Below the pieces are notes generated by a model. That model had not been told where the DNA came from and searched no databases. It saw only the letters and a program-made list of their open reading frames with translations. From Symsagittifera roscoffensis (lineage: Eukaryota; Xenacoelomorpha; Acoela; Convolutidae), in the NCBI RefSeq assembly GCF_963678635.1, contig NW_026971516.1, forward strand, positions 1-35,713: DNA of 35,713 nt. Reading direction: 5' to 3'. The translations under genes were made by a program, and so were the position numbers. Of the stretch, positions 18,626 to 29,597 are shown in pieces. The number at the start of each line of letters is the position of its first letter. Position 1 is the first letter of the stretch.

Positions 18626-19191
18626 TGAGTAATGAACTGACCAGGTTAGTTAATAGAACTCAATATGATCGCCGCAGATATTATTGTTCATTATTTCGAT
18701 CGTTTTATGAACGACCTTTCATTGATTTCATCGAGATCTCACTTGATAGCACTCATTAAAGTCATTACCGCGACAGCACTCGATAGCATTCATTATTGCG
18801 AACCGAGAAAAAGAACATGTGAGTTAAAATAAATTAACAAACTTTTAAAATTAGCCACGTCTTATTGTGTATATTTTTGTCGTTGTGACGCGTTTACATG
18901 AAATTTGAACAAACACACTCTTATAAAATTGAAGGCAGATTAAAATACACATGCGTTTTCGAACCATACTTCATTAAAATAAAATTTGAACGGTTGAATA
19001 CTCTACGACTTACTCTTTTAACTTGTTTGTTTTTTAAAAACAGCTTAAACACTGTTTTTTTTTGGTTTCGAACCAAATTTATTGAGCATTCAAAATCATT
19101 CCTGAAAACGCCACGTCGATCATTTTACTATATTCCTGATTTAAAAAAAAAGAGATAAATCGATCAGTCATTTTTTATTTAAAAAGCAGCC
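18626..19191 (+). other. Host flank and presumed 5' region of the claudin-like gene
   Basis: Base composition becomes more balanced than in the element. A short direct repeat, ACT(T/C)GATAGCA(C/T)TCATTA, occurs at 18,741-18,758 and 18,778-18,795. An open frame at 18,898-19,158 has no family resemblance and probably is chance. The promoter and transcription start of the downstream gene are not identifiable. Element 1 sits 566 bp upstream of the start codon, in the same orientation. Confidence 0.55.
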
Positions 19192-19406
19192 ATGGGTTTT
19201 TATCAAGTTTTCTGTTTTTTGGGAATGTTCGGTGCCGTGGCGTCTGTAGTGTTCTCTCTGTGTGCCCACGGGAATAGACAGTGGCTGCTGAAAACACACA
19301 CAGGGGGCATCTGGAACCTATGTGAGGGCACTGAATTCTTCGGCGACTGCGGGTTCATCGGGGAGTCAACGGCAGAAGCTCTAGACCATTCTTTCGGACG
19401 ATACAG
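19192..19406 (+). CDS. Claudin/PMP22-type tetraspan protein, exon 1
   Basis: ATG in a strong context (GCAGCCATGG). The protein starts with a hydrophobic helix (residues 1-25). It then has W at about 31, G-I-W at 39-41, and two Cys, at 44 and about 52, the W-GLW-C-C signature of the first extracellular loop in claudin/PMP22/EMP proteins. The exon ends CGATACAG|GTCAGC, splitting a codon after two bases. Such proteins form or regulate cell junctions and membranes. Higher GC content and lack of lesions mark it as host DNA. The specific subfamily cannot be assigned. Confidence 0.8.
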
Positions 19407-19750
19407 GTCAGCTATAGAATATAGTCCGTGTTAGATTTTTGGATACTAGTCTATACTTACCTGTTAAGTAGTAACAGTTCGGGCGCTACTCGAGGGGAAA
19501 CGGATATTGAAAATAAAATCTACTTCTTTTGTAGATCGATCAAACTAAAGCTTTGAGCTATCCCCAAACAGTATAAGAAGCCTAATTTGCCTCCATAAGT
19601 TTCTGCATAGCTTTTGAATAAAAATGACGCGCTGTAGAAGACGTTTTGGAAAGCTTTGCTTTAAAAAAATGTGTTTTTTGATTAAAAAAACTATCGCGCA
19701 CGCTACATATCATCGATGAAAAAAGTATTAATAGTATTAACTCTTTTCAG
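19407..19750 (+). other. Intron 1 of the claudin-like gene
   Basis: 344 bp from GTCAGC to CTCTTTTCAG. Removing it joins the two coding parts in frame (AG|A). Nothing else was recognised inside. Confidence 0.75.
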
Positions 19751-19835
19751 ATCAATTCGACTCTTCATCATCTTGTGTCAGCTGGCGGGCATCGGAACAA
19801 TCTTCTCCAACCTCGCTTGCGTCAAATGGAAGAAG
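19751..19835 (+). CDS. Claudin/PMP22-type tetraspan protein, exon 2
   Basis: 85 bp between CTCTTTTCAG and AAG|GTGAGC. It encodes the Arg-led second transmembrane helix (RLFIILCQLAGIGTIFSNL) followed by a KWKK cytoplasmic turn, exactly where claudin/PMP22 proteins have helix 2. The exon ends on a codon boundary. Helices 3 and 4 were not found in the remaining window, where transposon sequence takes over from 21.65 kb, so the gene either has an intron of more than 15 kb or is truncated. Confidence 0.8.
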
Positions 19836-21160
19836 GTGAGCTAACGACATCCAGTTTTGCTCGACCAATCATAAAGTTTTTCTATTTTGGCGCCAACTTC
19901 TGTAATTTGAGGGGGAGCGGGTGCTAAAAAAATTGCATTTGTTTGCTCAAAGCCTTCCAAAAATGCCCAATAAGAGCAATTTGTCAAAAAGTGTTGTCAA
20001 AAAAGGGTCTTAACCGTAATTTAAGAGAGCTCAAAAGGTCAATTTGAACAAATTGAATGAAAAAGATTTTCAAAACGATTCAAAGTTTAGACAATCCGCA
20101 AACCTTCGAGAAAAGCTTAGTTCCACCTCTGATAATCAGCATCAAAGATATCAACTAGCCAGCGCCAAAAAAGCTGTGTGAGCGAAATTGTGTAAGCTGT
20201 GTAGCGAACTTTCCTGAAGAATTGATTTTTCATCTTTGGTTCCTCTGTAGCATTGGTTTCCTCTCTCTAAATCCAAGTTGCATCTCTCGCATTTGGCACG
20301 TTTACGTTAGATATTGCTCTTAGCACTCTGTAGGTTTTCGTGCCTTCTATCACAGAGATAAAATTTGTCTGGGTGTAAACTCTTCCGACAAGATTCAGCG
20401 AAACAAACACTCAATAAAATCAAAACTTTTTAACAAAATCAAAACGAGGATACACCACCAGCTGAGATAGTACAAATGGTCTCTACAAGTCCACCATGTT
20501 CCCGACCCCTCGCCCGACTTAATCGGTTACAATCTGTAAGAAGCCAAGCCAAAGGACAATAGTTTGACCTCCGAGAACACCTTTTCAGTTGATCACCATC
20601 TTCATCGAAAAGCGTAGGAAGAAACGTCATACTAAACGAGAATTCCTGCCCAGAACAGCAGAGGGAGTCTTCGGATTAAAAAAAAGCCGTTCGTGTCAGG
20701 TTCCTTCTATGCAACAAGTCACTTCCTCTCCACTTTACATGTTTCTTCGTGGTTTCAGGAATCTGGCCATTTCACTGCTGTCGAACAGTTGGTCCACTGC
20801 TTGATCAGGTGCATTCTCGGTATTAGGGTAAAGTGTTTAGTTTTTTCGACTACAACCATTTCCCCTATCAAAGGCTTCTATTCTAGCGCACTTCGAACTT
20901 CACCAAATCTGCAGGCTCCTCGAGCTACACAAGCTAATTAGCACCACAATCTCTTCCGAAACCAGAAGTTCCTTCAGTTCCTTAAGCTACTATAGCCTCA
21001 CAAGCTTATATAAATCCAGAACCTTCATCAGTATCACAAGCTTCTCGTTTTCCACTAGCTTCCCCTGCTCTATGCACAAGTCCTTCGAGTGCAACGAGAT
21101 TCTCCAGCTAATATTGGCTAATATCCCATTCGTATCTGCTGCCGCCTCCAAGTGAAATTA
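19836..21160 (+). other. Intron 2 or intergenic DNA, no firm gene
   Basis: No third claudin exon is visible. A short open stretch at about 20,443-20,562 (…PPCSRPLARLNRLQS…) resembles the basic tail of a retroelement pol but is too short to assign. A GTTTCAG/GTAAAG-bounded segment at about 20,759-20,827 could be an exon but has no recognisable content. From about 20,900 the sequence becomes Gln/Ala/Ser/Pro-coding low complexity that grades into the minisatellite. Confidence 0.4.
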
Positions 21161-21225
21161 CGCAAAGCTACTTCAGCATCTCAAGTTCGACAAGCTACTT
21201 CAGCATCTCGAGCGTCTTTAGTTCC

Positions 21226-21657
21226 GACAAGGTAGTTCAGCATCTCAAGCGTCTTTAGTTCCAAAAGCTTCTCCAGCACTACAAGCTGCTCATGTCCGAC
21301 AAACTACTTCAGCATTCCAAGCTTCTTTAACTCCACGAGCTCATCCAGCACTAAAAGCTGCTCGAACTCGACAAGCTACTTCAGCATCTCAAGCGTCTGT
21401 AGTTCCACATGCTTCTACAGAACCACAAGCTGCTTGAATTCGACAAGCTACATCAGCGTCCCAAGCGTCTTTAACTCCAGAAATTTGTCCAGCACTGATT
21501 GCTGCTCGAGTTCGACAAGCTACTTCAGCATCTCAAGTATCTTTAGTTCCACGAGCTTATCCAGCACTACAAGCTGCTCGAATTCGACAAGCCACTTCAC
21601 CATCTCAAGCATCTTTAGCTCCACAAGCTTCTCCAGCGCTACAAGCTGCTCGGAAGG
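21226..21657 (+). repeat. 72-bp coding-type minisatellite, six units
   Basis: GACAA landmarks recur at 21,226, 21,298, 21,370, 21,442, 21,514 and 21,586, exactly 72 bp apart, and the last unit ends at 21,657. A degenerate partial unit begins at 21,189. In one plus frame each unit gives 24 residues (R-Q-A-T-S-A-S-Q-A-S-L-V-P-x-A-x-P-A-L-Q-A-A-R). The frame is broken by a TGA in one unit (21,434-21,436) and by a 35-bp loss at the left edge. The unit length is a multiple of three without indels, suggesting it arose inside a coding sequence. The parent gene is not identified. Confidence 0.85.
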
Positions 21658-21698
21658 AGTTTGGAACTTGTTTTTGAAGGAGCTTGGAACTTGTTTTT
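21653..21698 (+). repeat. 23-bp tandem repeat at the relic/minisatellite boundary
   Basis: GAAGGAG(T/C)TTGGAACTTGT followed by TTTT occurs twice (21,653-21,675 and 21,676-21,698), one mismatch apart. It duplicates the end of the RT relic right where the 72-bp array stops. Confidence 0.8.
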
Positions 21699-22860
21699 GA
21701 ATATCTGCGCGTTCATCGGTTTAACGTCCATCGCTATATTAACTGCTCCGTCCTTTTTGCCGTCACTACTACTGGAGCTTCAAACTGATCTGATGTACAC
21801 TTGTCCAGCTTGCCCTTCGTTTTATCGAATTCCTCATCTCTGCCCCTACTTTCGCTGGAATATAGATTGGGACTCGGCTGAAGTTTTCTTGAATAGGTAT
21901 TATCTGGAGTTTAAAAAGAATGAAGACTTTGTGATTCTTAGACCCTTCGAGTCGATTGAACCGTCGTTCGTTGTTATTTTTCCATGGAATTCTTCTTACA
22001 AAATTTCGGCTACATAGATTCTTCATTTTCGGCGGCTTCAATTTCTCCGACTTCAAAATTTATCAGTTTTACTTGCTTAGTTAATTCGCCAATCTTAGCT
22101 TGTATGTCCAATCGTAGTGAGCATCTTGTTCAATTTTCTGAAGTGAGGAAGTGAACATCTTCAGCTAACCAGCCCTTTGAATGTATATTGAGTGTGCAAG
22201 GTAGTTTAAATGATTGGTGATTGTAGTCAACACACTTTGTCTTGATTGGGTACTCGTTTAATGATAATACTGTCTTTTTTTCAATAATAAATCTGCTGTT
22301 ATTTTGTTATTCAATGATGCCGGGCTTCCGTTGTCCACGGTGGCACTGAATATTGATCCTGTTCTTCTGAAAGTTACCCTTGAACACTTTGTTTGGCCTG
22401 TGGCTGCCTTGATGTTTTCTAGACTTTTGACTGACTCTACTTCTCGATTTTCTTCTCCTAACCTCAAAACTGAATGTTCAAATTCGCTGTCCGAGTCTAT
22501 GAAGTTGCAGTTTTTTTTTGTCCACTTCTACATTTCCGACATTAGATTTTTTAGAATGAAAGCGTTTAGCAAACTGGCCTTTCATCCACAGATGTTACAG
22601 GTTCTCCCTTTGGTGCAAATTTTTCCCTATTCTCTGGGGTAATTTTTTCAACAGAAACAACAAAGTCTGACTGTGTTGGACGATTTATTGCCTGAGTTGG
22701 AGCCTGAATTTCAATATCTAGTGCCATCTTATAGAGTTCTCTTGGTCCGATTTTGCGCATTGTTCCGTTATTGAATAGACATAGTGGGCTCTTGTTTAAT
22801 CTTAAATGGATTTCGAGAGTTGCTGCTGTAGATGGATTCTGCTTCTTTAAACTATTGACC
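21653..22860 (-). mobile_element. Relic of a second Ty3/Gypsy lineage: gag end, protease, start of RT
   Basis: Read on the minus strand with frame changes. A Cys-rich knuckle remnant (C-x6-C-x2-C) lies at about 22,580-22,625. The protease start ATVDNGSPAS (Asp in place, Asn replacing Thr) lies at about 22,315-22,345, and the protease end …LRLDIQAKIG (normally ILGLD-like) at about 22,085-22,130. RT follows: KVFILFK, SRVPIYIPAKV, then a block with MNAQIF at about 21,700. These match a Mag-like Gypsy pol in order and spacing, distinct in sequence from Elements 1 and 2. It ends at the 72-bp array on one side and near the broken end of Element 2 on the other. Clearly non-functional. Confidence 0.75.
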
Positions 22861-22864
22861 GTTT

Positions 22865-23600
22865 AATGGAGTGCGTGCTACAAAGGAGTTCCAATCCAAG
22901 CGTGAAGAGTTTCTTGTACCTTGTATTTCACGGTATCTATCGTCTATTTGACTCGACTTTTGTTAGATCATTTACATTATTGGGTTCACCTTGAGAAAAT
23001 GTTTGGGTCATCCAATGTGGAAGTCTTTGTGATGAAGTGGGGGAAGAGGGGAAAAGTAAGTTTCACGAAATAGTTCAGAAGTAGATGTCGAACCTAGGTA
23101 ATCTGATGGAATATTTGCGGTATTTAGTTAGGAAGTGAATTGAACTGATGTAGGGGTGCTTTGTATTGTACTACAGGAAAAATCTAGAGGAATCGATGAT
23201 GTTGATGGGGGATATTAATTTGAACTTGGTATTAATAGATTTCTATTGCGTCGGGGATGAATAATTTGTCTGTCTTTTGTGGTTGTTAAATTTCGTTTTG
23301 GCTTAAGTTTTTTGCTCTGTTAAGATCCTGTTTTAGTGAGGGGTAAATATTGTTTTTTGGGTCGTCCTGTGGTTCGCTTAGGGGTCCTTGACGAATGGCT
23401 GATATCAATGGTTCGGATATTGATGCGTCTGCTTCTTCAAAGGTGAACGGGTTTTCCAAATTTGAGATACGAGTAGATGATTGGGGTTGATTTGTTTGAC
23501 TGTGTGTAGGTGTTATTTGGGGCTCATGGGGTGTGCTAGTTGTTGGGAAATCCTTAATAGGGTTTGGATTAGCAATTTTAAAGTTTACTGTATATTATAT
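22865..23600 (-). pseudogene. Element 2 ORF-X remnant, truncated
   Basis: Matches ORF-X from the Pro/Ser-rich start, through NPFTFEE and SEPL...GPLSEP, a single SDYLGSTSTSE unit, to DDRYRE and RLDWNSF near 22,900. Homology then stops at about 22,865, where the other retroelement relic begins. Multiple stops. Confidence 0.75.
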
Positions 23601-23631
23601 TTATTATATAATATTTTTTTAATAATAGAAT

Positions 23632-23810
23632 TTCAAACAATATGCTCTTTATAATCTTCTTCAGCAAAAACAATGATCATCATAATCTTTGCTAGTACAG
23701 AAGCAACTTTTACTTTCTTTATACATTTATAACGTGTCAAATTAAAAGAAGCTAGTAAGATGAGAAAAATTACGACAAAATATGTCTTTTCTAATTAGTA
23801 AGCTTCGTAT
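23632..23810 (-). pseudogene. Element 2 micro-ORF remnant
   Basis: Aligns to 10,831-11,019. The N-terminal half is out of frame, while the second half reads CIKK, LA-x-I and EEDYKEH then stops at 23,632-23,634, close to the Element 1 stop. Followed by an A/T-rich insertion at 23,585-23,630. Confidence 0.6.
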
Positions 23811-24599
23811 CAATTAGAAAATTGTTAAGTATTGTATCTGATTAGGTGGTCAATGTTTTTGGAGAGAAAAATATAAGTCTGGATGAGGGAATAGAAAATT
23901 ATAAATTGGGTACTAACAATAAGAAAAATTAGGATTATGAATTTTAAAAAATCGTTTATGAAAAAAAATGTGAAAAAGTGTGGAAAAGATTGGAAGAAAG
24001 TGTGATATAATTATTTTAATTTGTTTGAATGATTTGAAAAGAAGCATTTAAAAAATGTTTTGCTTGATTGAAATTTTTTATTTTTCTTAGAGTTGAAATC
24101 AAGGGGGGTCGGATTTCGGATTGTTTAATGAGTTTTTACAAGTGGGTTGGGTATGACTTGGGTTGGGTTGGGTATAAGTTTGGTGAGTTTTTGGTGAATG
24201 GAAATCTGGGTGTCCAGGTAAAAATTTTCTAATATTTGTTTTTTTTGTGGGATGATTAGAGGGTTTTTGGGAAGTAGAGAGTCTGTAGGCCAAGTGACCA
24301 GGTTAAATTTTGTCGTTAAGCTAATTTATTATTTTTCGAGGTATCAATTGAGACAAAATTGTTGATTTTTGTATTGATTGATAGAAGGGGGTTCTAACTT
24401 TTAGATGATAATTACTTAAGTTTTCAATTATGAGGTTAGTGCATACCTTTGACCTGGAGGTTTTTGAGTTACAGTTATAGATCTAGTTCAAGTTGGAGTT
24501 ATGTCGGCTAATAGTAGTGGTGGTGTTTGAATGAAAATGAGATGATATCAAATGATTTGATTGGTCGGTTTTGAGCTAGCTTAGTTCTGAAAATAAAAA
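23811..24599 (-). other. Element 2 spacer between pol and micro-ORF
   Basis: No gene. It shares the CTATAACTGTAAC...CCTCCAGGTC block (about 24,455-24,485) and the end block TGACC...CAG|ATACAATA (23,828-23,850) with Element 1. A simple repeat of CCCAA units lies at about 24,140-24,175 on the minus strand. Confidence 0.6.
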
Positions 24600-25220
24600 T
24601 GGATATAAAGATGTGAAGGGATTTGTGTTTAGATGAATAGAAAATATATTGATGATGTTAATTAATCAGAAGTCTGACGAAACTCGACTATTGTGGAATC
24701 AAGAATTATCATCTTTTATCGGTTGATTTCCAAGTCGGGATGATTGGGGTTGTTGTGATTTTTTTGTTACAACAGGTATCATACTTTACGATTACTTCTT
24801 TATTTTGAACTATTTGTTTTGGAGTTTTTCAGATTTTTCTTCAAAATTGTATTGGGTGATTGTGGTAAATGACTGAAGTTTATTAAATTTTGTTAATTAC
24901 TAGTTTGTTTTGTTTTGTCAACGATGTGTAGTCTTGTTAATGAGTTTGGTTGTGTTTATTCACGAAGGGTGGACTCTTCGGATAGTATGATAAAAGGTTG
25001 TTTCTATCTTGTACTAGCTCTTTTCTTTTGTGGTCTATAAGTTTTTTCGTGACGTCTGTAGATAATTTGATACGATCCTTTTCAAATAGGTTGTAGTTTT
25101 TTGAGATTATCTTCTAAATTTTTTTGAATCTCTGCTTAGAATCCATTCTGTGTGGGTTCCAGAGGCTAATTTTAAATCTTGTGGATAATGAACATGATCT
25201 TTGTCATGTGTGTGAAGTGA
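24600..25220 (-). pseudogene. pol: Element 2 integrase C-terminus and pol tail remnant
   Basis: The open piece 25,349-25,107 keeps KFTANLSKNAQ and HTHDKDHVHYP, then LKLASGTHTEWIL, all aligned to Element 1 at about 9,225-9,400. Sequence below 25,100 decays and the GPY motif was not confidently located. Confidence 0.65.
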
Positions 25221-26670
25221 TGTTTTAACATATTGAATCTTTTTTTGGTTTTTACAAAAATGTTGTGCGTTTTTTGATAAATTTGCCGTGAATTTTATAG
25301 TTTTTCGTGAATTTATGTTTAAAAACCATTTCATATGGTGATGATCCAAAATTTGTTGTAATCTGAGACTTATATGCTACTAGGAGTAATTTTATTTCTA
25401 TTGACCCTTCGGTATATTTTGATTGTTTCCATTTTCATACATCGAAAGTATTATTGTAGGGACCTTCGAATAAGCCGTTTGTCCATTGGCCTTGTGGTTT
25501 TCTAGGTTTATGTTTGATACTATAAAGATGACATAGTGTAATTATTTCGTTTTTTATCAATTCTTTTCTATTGTCTGTGACCTGGTCTTCAGATAATCCA
25601 AACTTTGCTAACCACTGTTCATTAAGTGTTGTGAATGCAGAGTAAGCATTGCAGGGTTGAATGCTACATAATGTGTAAAAAAATTTACTTTTACCATTAT
25701 GTACGAACTTCCTTCTGAGGAGGGAGATATAGGTACTTTTCTATCAAACGAGATTCCATGGTTAAATTATAAACATTGTCTTTGAAAGTCTTGTTTTTCT
25801 GCTATTCGTCTTTGGTGTGGAAAGAGTTTGTTTAACTGACATGTAATACAGTTATTGCAATGAAAGTATTTTTATCCAAATTGATTCGTTTGGAAAACAG
25901 AAATTTCGAGTGAAAATGGAATATGTATTTTCTGATCCCTTTGCATTCAACAAATGTGATATGTGAAATGCTATTAACGTTAGACTTATTGGCGTACAGG
26001 GTACTTTTGTTTCTAGATAAATGTATTCTAAGATATCAGTGTATCATTTATCGTCGTTTTGTTCAAGTTTTGGAAATATCGGAGTGAGGTTTTTTCCCTA
26101 AAAATGGGATATCGGCTTTATCGGGTTTTGTTTTATGTTTTTGCCAAGAGTTCTGTTGTCTGATAGCAGGGTCAAGATTTTGATATTTCACTAAAAATTG
26201 TATTTTTGTTAAGTGTTAATGCTTCTGTGTTGGGGAGAAATTTTTTTTTATTTTCATTCTTTGAAAGAGGTATATTATTCAGGGGGTCTTGTTAATCAAA
26301 GAGTTTATTGATTGTATATTTTTGACTTGATTCGGGGAGCCTGACAGATTTATTATATTCATTAGGTTCTCTTTTTGTTTTAAGGGAAAATATTTTGTTA
26401 TTGAGGTTTTTGTTGATGGGTTTTCAGTTGCGTGTAATTGTTTATCCATGAGAAACATGGTAAAGATTTAAATAAATATCTTTACCTAGGAAATCTACTT
26501 CATAGTCATTGATTTGGCAATCTAGATATAGTGGAACATGTTCTAAGTTATTTATCTTTTTAGTATCGAAGTCAATTCTTACTGCGTATATATTTTCTAA
26601 TTGCGCTGTTGTTTCGGCTTTTGCAAGAAAAAAAATTTATATTTTTGGTTTTCTACACTTTTTTTTTGTT
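25221..26670 (-). repeat. pol: Integrase tandem duplication, full-length copy C
   Basis: Covers the RNase H-integrase linker through the catalytic core to the start of the C-terminal domain, equivalent to Element 1 at about 7,862-9,285. It is joined to copy D through a short AAGTG/TGTTTTAACAT-type junction. The block matching Element 1 WTNGLVEG lies near 25,465-25,495. Frames are broken. Confidence 0.8.
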
Positions 26671-26680
26671 TTAAGTGGTA

Positions 26681-27615
26681 TGTTTTAACATATTGAATCT
26701 TTTTTTTTTGGTTTTTACACAAATTTTGTGCGTTTATTGATAAATTTGCTGTGATTTTTATAGTTTTTTGTGAATTTAAGTTTTAAAACCGTTTCATATG
26801 GAGATGATCCAAAATTTGTTGTAATCTGAAATTTATATGCTACTAGGAGTAATTTTATCTCTATTGACCCTTCGGTATATTTTGATTGTTTCCATTCTCA
26901 TACATCGAAAGTATTATTGTAGGGACCGGTTCATGCCTTCGAATAAGCCGTTTGTCCATTGGCCTTGTGGTTTTCTAGGTTTATGTTTGATACTATAAAG
27001 ATGACATAGTGTAATTATTTCGTTTTTTATCAATTCTTTTCTATTGTCTGTGACCTGGTTTTCAGATAATCCAAACTTTGCTAACCACTGTTCATTAAGT
27101 GTTGTGAATGCAGAGTAAGCATTGCAGGGTTGAATGCTACATGTTGTATTTTTGTTAAGTGTTATTGCTTCTGTGTTGGGGGGAATTTTTTTTAGTTTTC
27201 GTTCTTTGAAAGAGGTATATTATTCAGGGGTCTTGTTAATCAAAGAGTTTATTGATTGTATATTTTTAACTTGATTCGGGAGGGCCTGACAAATTTATTA
27301 TATTCGTTAGGTTCTCTTTTTGTACTAAGGGAAAAGATTTTGTTATTGAGGTTTTTTGTTGATGTGTTTTCAGTTGCGTGTAATTGTTTATCCATGAGAA
27401 ACATGGTATAGATTTAAATAAACATCTTTACCTAGGAAATCTAATTCATTGTCATTGATTTGGCAATCTAGATATAGTGGAAAATGTTCTAAGGTATTTA
27501 TCTATTTAGTATCCAAGTCAATTCTTACTGCGTATTTACTTTCTAATTGCGCTGTTGTTTCGGCTTTTGCAAGAAAGAAATTTATATTTTTGGTTTTCTA
27601 CAGTTTTTTTTTGTA
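26681..27615 (-). repeat. pol: Integrase tandem duplication, shortened copy D
   Basis: The first copy in element orientation, aligned to copy C with an offset of 1,460 bp at its right part (integrase C-terminal side) and 946 bp at its left part. It therefore lacks about 514 bp, joined at about 27,143. It retains the linker (…KYAVRID…) and the second half of the integrase core. Confidence 0.8.
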
Positions 27616-28259
27616 ATTACATCGGGTGGTGTATTTCGACTAAGTGTGTCTGGTGAAACAAAGTTTTTGCCTTTTGTCCAAATTTTTTGTAGGTTTGCAA
27701 ATTTCATTAAAATGAGTTGAAATCAATATACTCTATGGTTAGGGGTAGTTTTTTGGGTGAAACGAAAAATAATTGGCTCATGACCTGTAAATATAACTGT
27801 TGGATGTTTTTTGAATCAAGAATTAAGAAATCTTGTTATGTTATTGCTTATATGATGGCTGAACATTCTCTCATAAGTGTGGAGAGTCTGAGTTCTGCTT
27901 GTGTAAAATGTCTTGAATTTGCTGATGAGGTTCATTTTATTAGTGCCTTGATGTGATTGTAAGATCGAAGCATTTTCGATGTTCTAATTTCCATTCAAAA
28001 TTGTTTCGCTGTCGAAGAATGTTGTAGAATGGTCTGCTATATAGTTGCTTTTTGTAAACAAATTTACTTTAAAAGTTTTGTAGTTCCAAGGAATTCTTGG
28101 ATTTTTTTTGGATGGTGGTTATAATTTTAAAAATATATAGATTTGTGATTTGGAAGGTGTTATTGTGGTGCCTTCTAAAATATGTTCAAAAAATTTTACA
28201 CGAGTTAAGAAAAAGGTGATTTATCAGGAGCTGCTTTCAGGTTTTTTTAACACAATTTG
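27616..28259 (-). pseudogene. pol: Element 2 RNase H remnant
   Basis: Fragments match the Element 1 thumb and RNase H. A deletion removes sequence next to the first catalytic Asp (about 27,960-27,975). The block around TNKMNL is recognisable, followed by frames that no longer line up. Open frames on the opposite strand here are shadows. Confidence 0.7.
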
Positions 28260-29597
28260 GTGGTATTTGTCTAAAATTTTGAAGAATTTTTGTTTTGTTT
28301 GTGATTGTATGAAATCATCGTCTAAATATGTAATGGCGTTTTTACTTAGAATAAATAGTCTAAAATTTGTGCTCATAAAAGCAGAAAAAAGTGCTGGTCC
28401 TATAGAGATGCCGTGAAATAGTCTATTGAATGCGTATTGTTGATTTCCAAGAACGAATCATGTCAATCGACGTGAGTGTTCATTTAATGGCATTTGAATA
28501 TATGCACTACTCTTATCTGCGGTGGTATAATAATGTACTGTGATTTTTGTGAGTATTACGTCTGTTGGTTCTATGGACCAAATGCATTTTGATTCATCAA
28601 TTAGAGAGTTTAGATATCTTGCGTCTAAAAGGAACTTAAAAAATTCATCTTTAGCGAGAACAATAACTGGATTTTTAAATATTTTTCCTTTGGGTTGTTG
28701 TTCTTTTTGCTTACTGGTGAGATAATTCATATTTTTCAAGAATGTCAATGAGTCTGTTTACTTTGTCTTGCAAGTGTATTGGAACTTTACTTATGCGTTG
28801 TTTCTTGAAAACTGCGTCGGGATTAAGTGAAAAGTGTAGTGGTGAATTTTTTTTCTAACATCAAAATTCGATGTGGCATAAACCATGGTAGATTTTAGAA
28901 AAAAAGTCTGCTAATTGTTCAAACTCCTGCTGAATAATTTGAGAATGTTGAAAACTAAACATTTTCAGAAATTGTAGTTTTTCATCTGTATATTTTGAGA
29001 TTTGAAAGGTTGGTTCAAAATAAGAGTTTTTTGAAATAACCTGTGTTTCTTTTTGAATCATTTCTCATGTTATTAATGGATAGGTCTTCGTTAAGGATTG
29101 TTGATAGACAGATATCTAATAAATTTCAGATATCATTCACTCTGTATGCTCTTTCTCGTATAAGATGAAATCTTGAATTTGTTTTGGAATATCGTAACAG
29201 TCCTGAAGAAGCGTAATTTTGTATGGCGAACTGATATATACATGTAATGCTATTGTATCTGTGTTAATTTTTCTTAGAGTACTGAGTAGATGAATTCACT
29301 ACTCTAAAAAATTTTTGGATTGGTTTGAATTCAAGGTCGGTCATATATAGTTTCCGTGTATTCTCATCGTTGTTATATGAACATGGAAAAGTCATATACA
29401 TGACCTGTTAGTGTTTTTATATGTTTTATTTGCTGTATATATATGGTAAAATTTTGATAAAATGGGGGTTGTTTATTTAACCGTTGAAAAAACGTTAGAG
29501 ATTTGTTATTGAGTTTTGGCGAAGATATTTTTTTTTAACTTTGATGTACAGTTTACTGTTCAAGATGTTTACATTTGGAATCTTTTTTGTAATAAAG
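28260..29597 (-). pseudogene. pol: Element 2 protease end and reverse transcriptase
   Basis: Follows copy A. It includes the linker block YFEPTFQISKYTDEKLQFL (29,061-28,861), the RT block with LDARYLNSLIDESKC, then TTAD and a motif A remnant (28,748-28,458), a motif B remnant near 28,400, and YLDDD at about 28,313-28,325. Several frames and stops. It is useful because it shows the intact motif C that is shifted in Element 1. Confidence 0.85.

Noticed and set aside
18898-19158. 86-codon frame upstream of the claudin-like gene
   Set aside because: No family resemblance and its composition fits A/T-rich non-coding DNA.
20589-20941. Possible extra exon or small protein
   Set aside because: Splice-like AG and GT exist, but the encoded peptide fits neither a claudin helix nor any family I know.
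21226-21657. CRISPR-like array
   Set aside because: Units are contiguous 72-bp tandem repeats without spacers, in animal DNA.
27717-28416. Two plus-strand open frames (79 and 88 codons)
   Set aside because: They lie opposite RNase H and RT remnants of Element 2 and are shadows.
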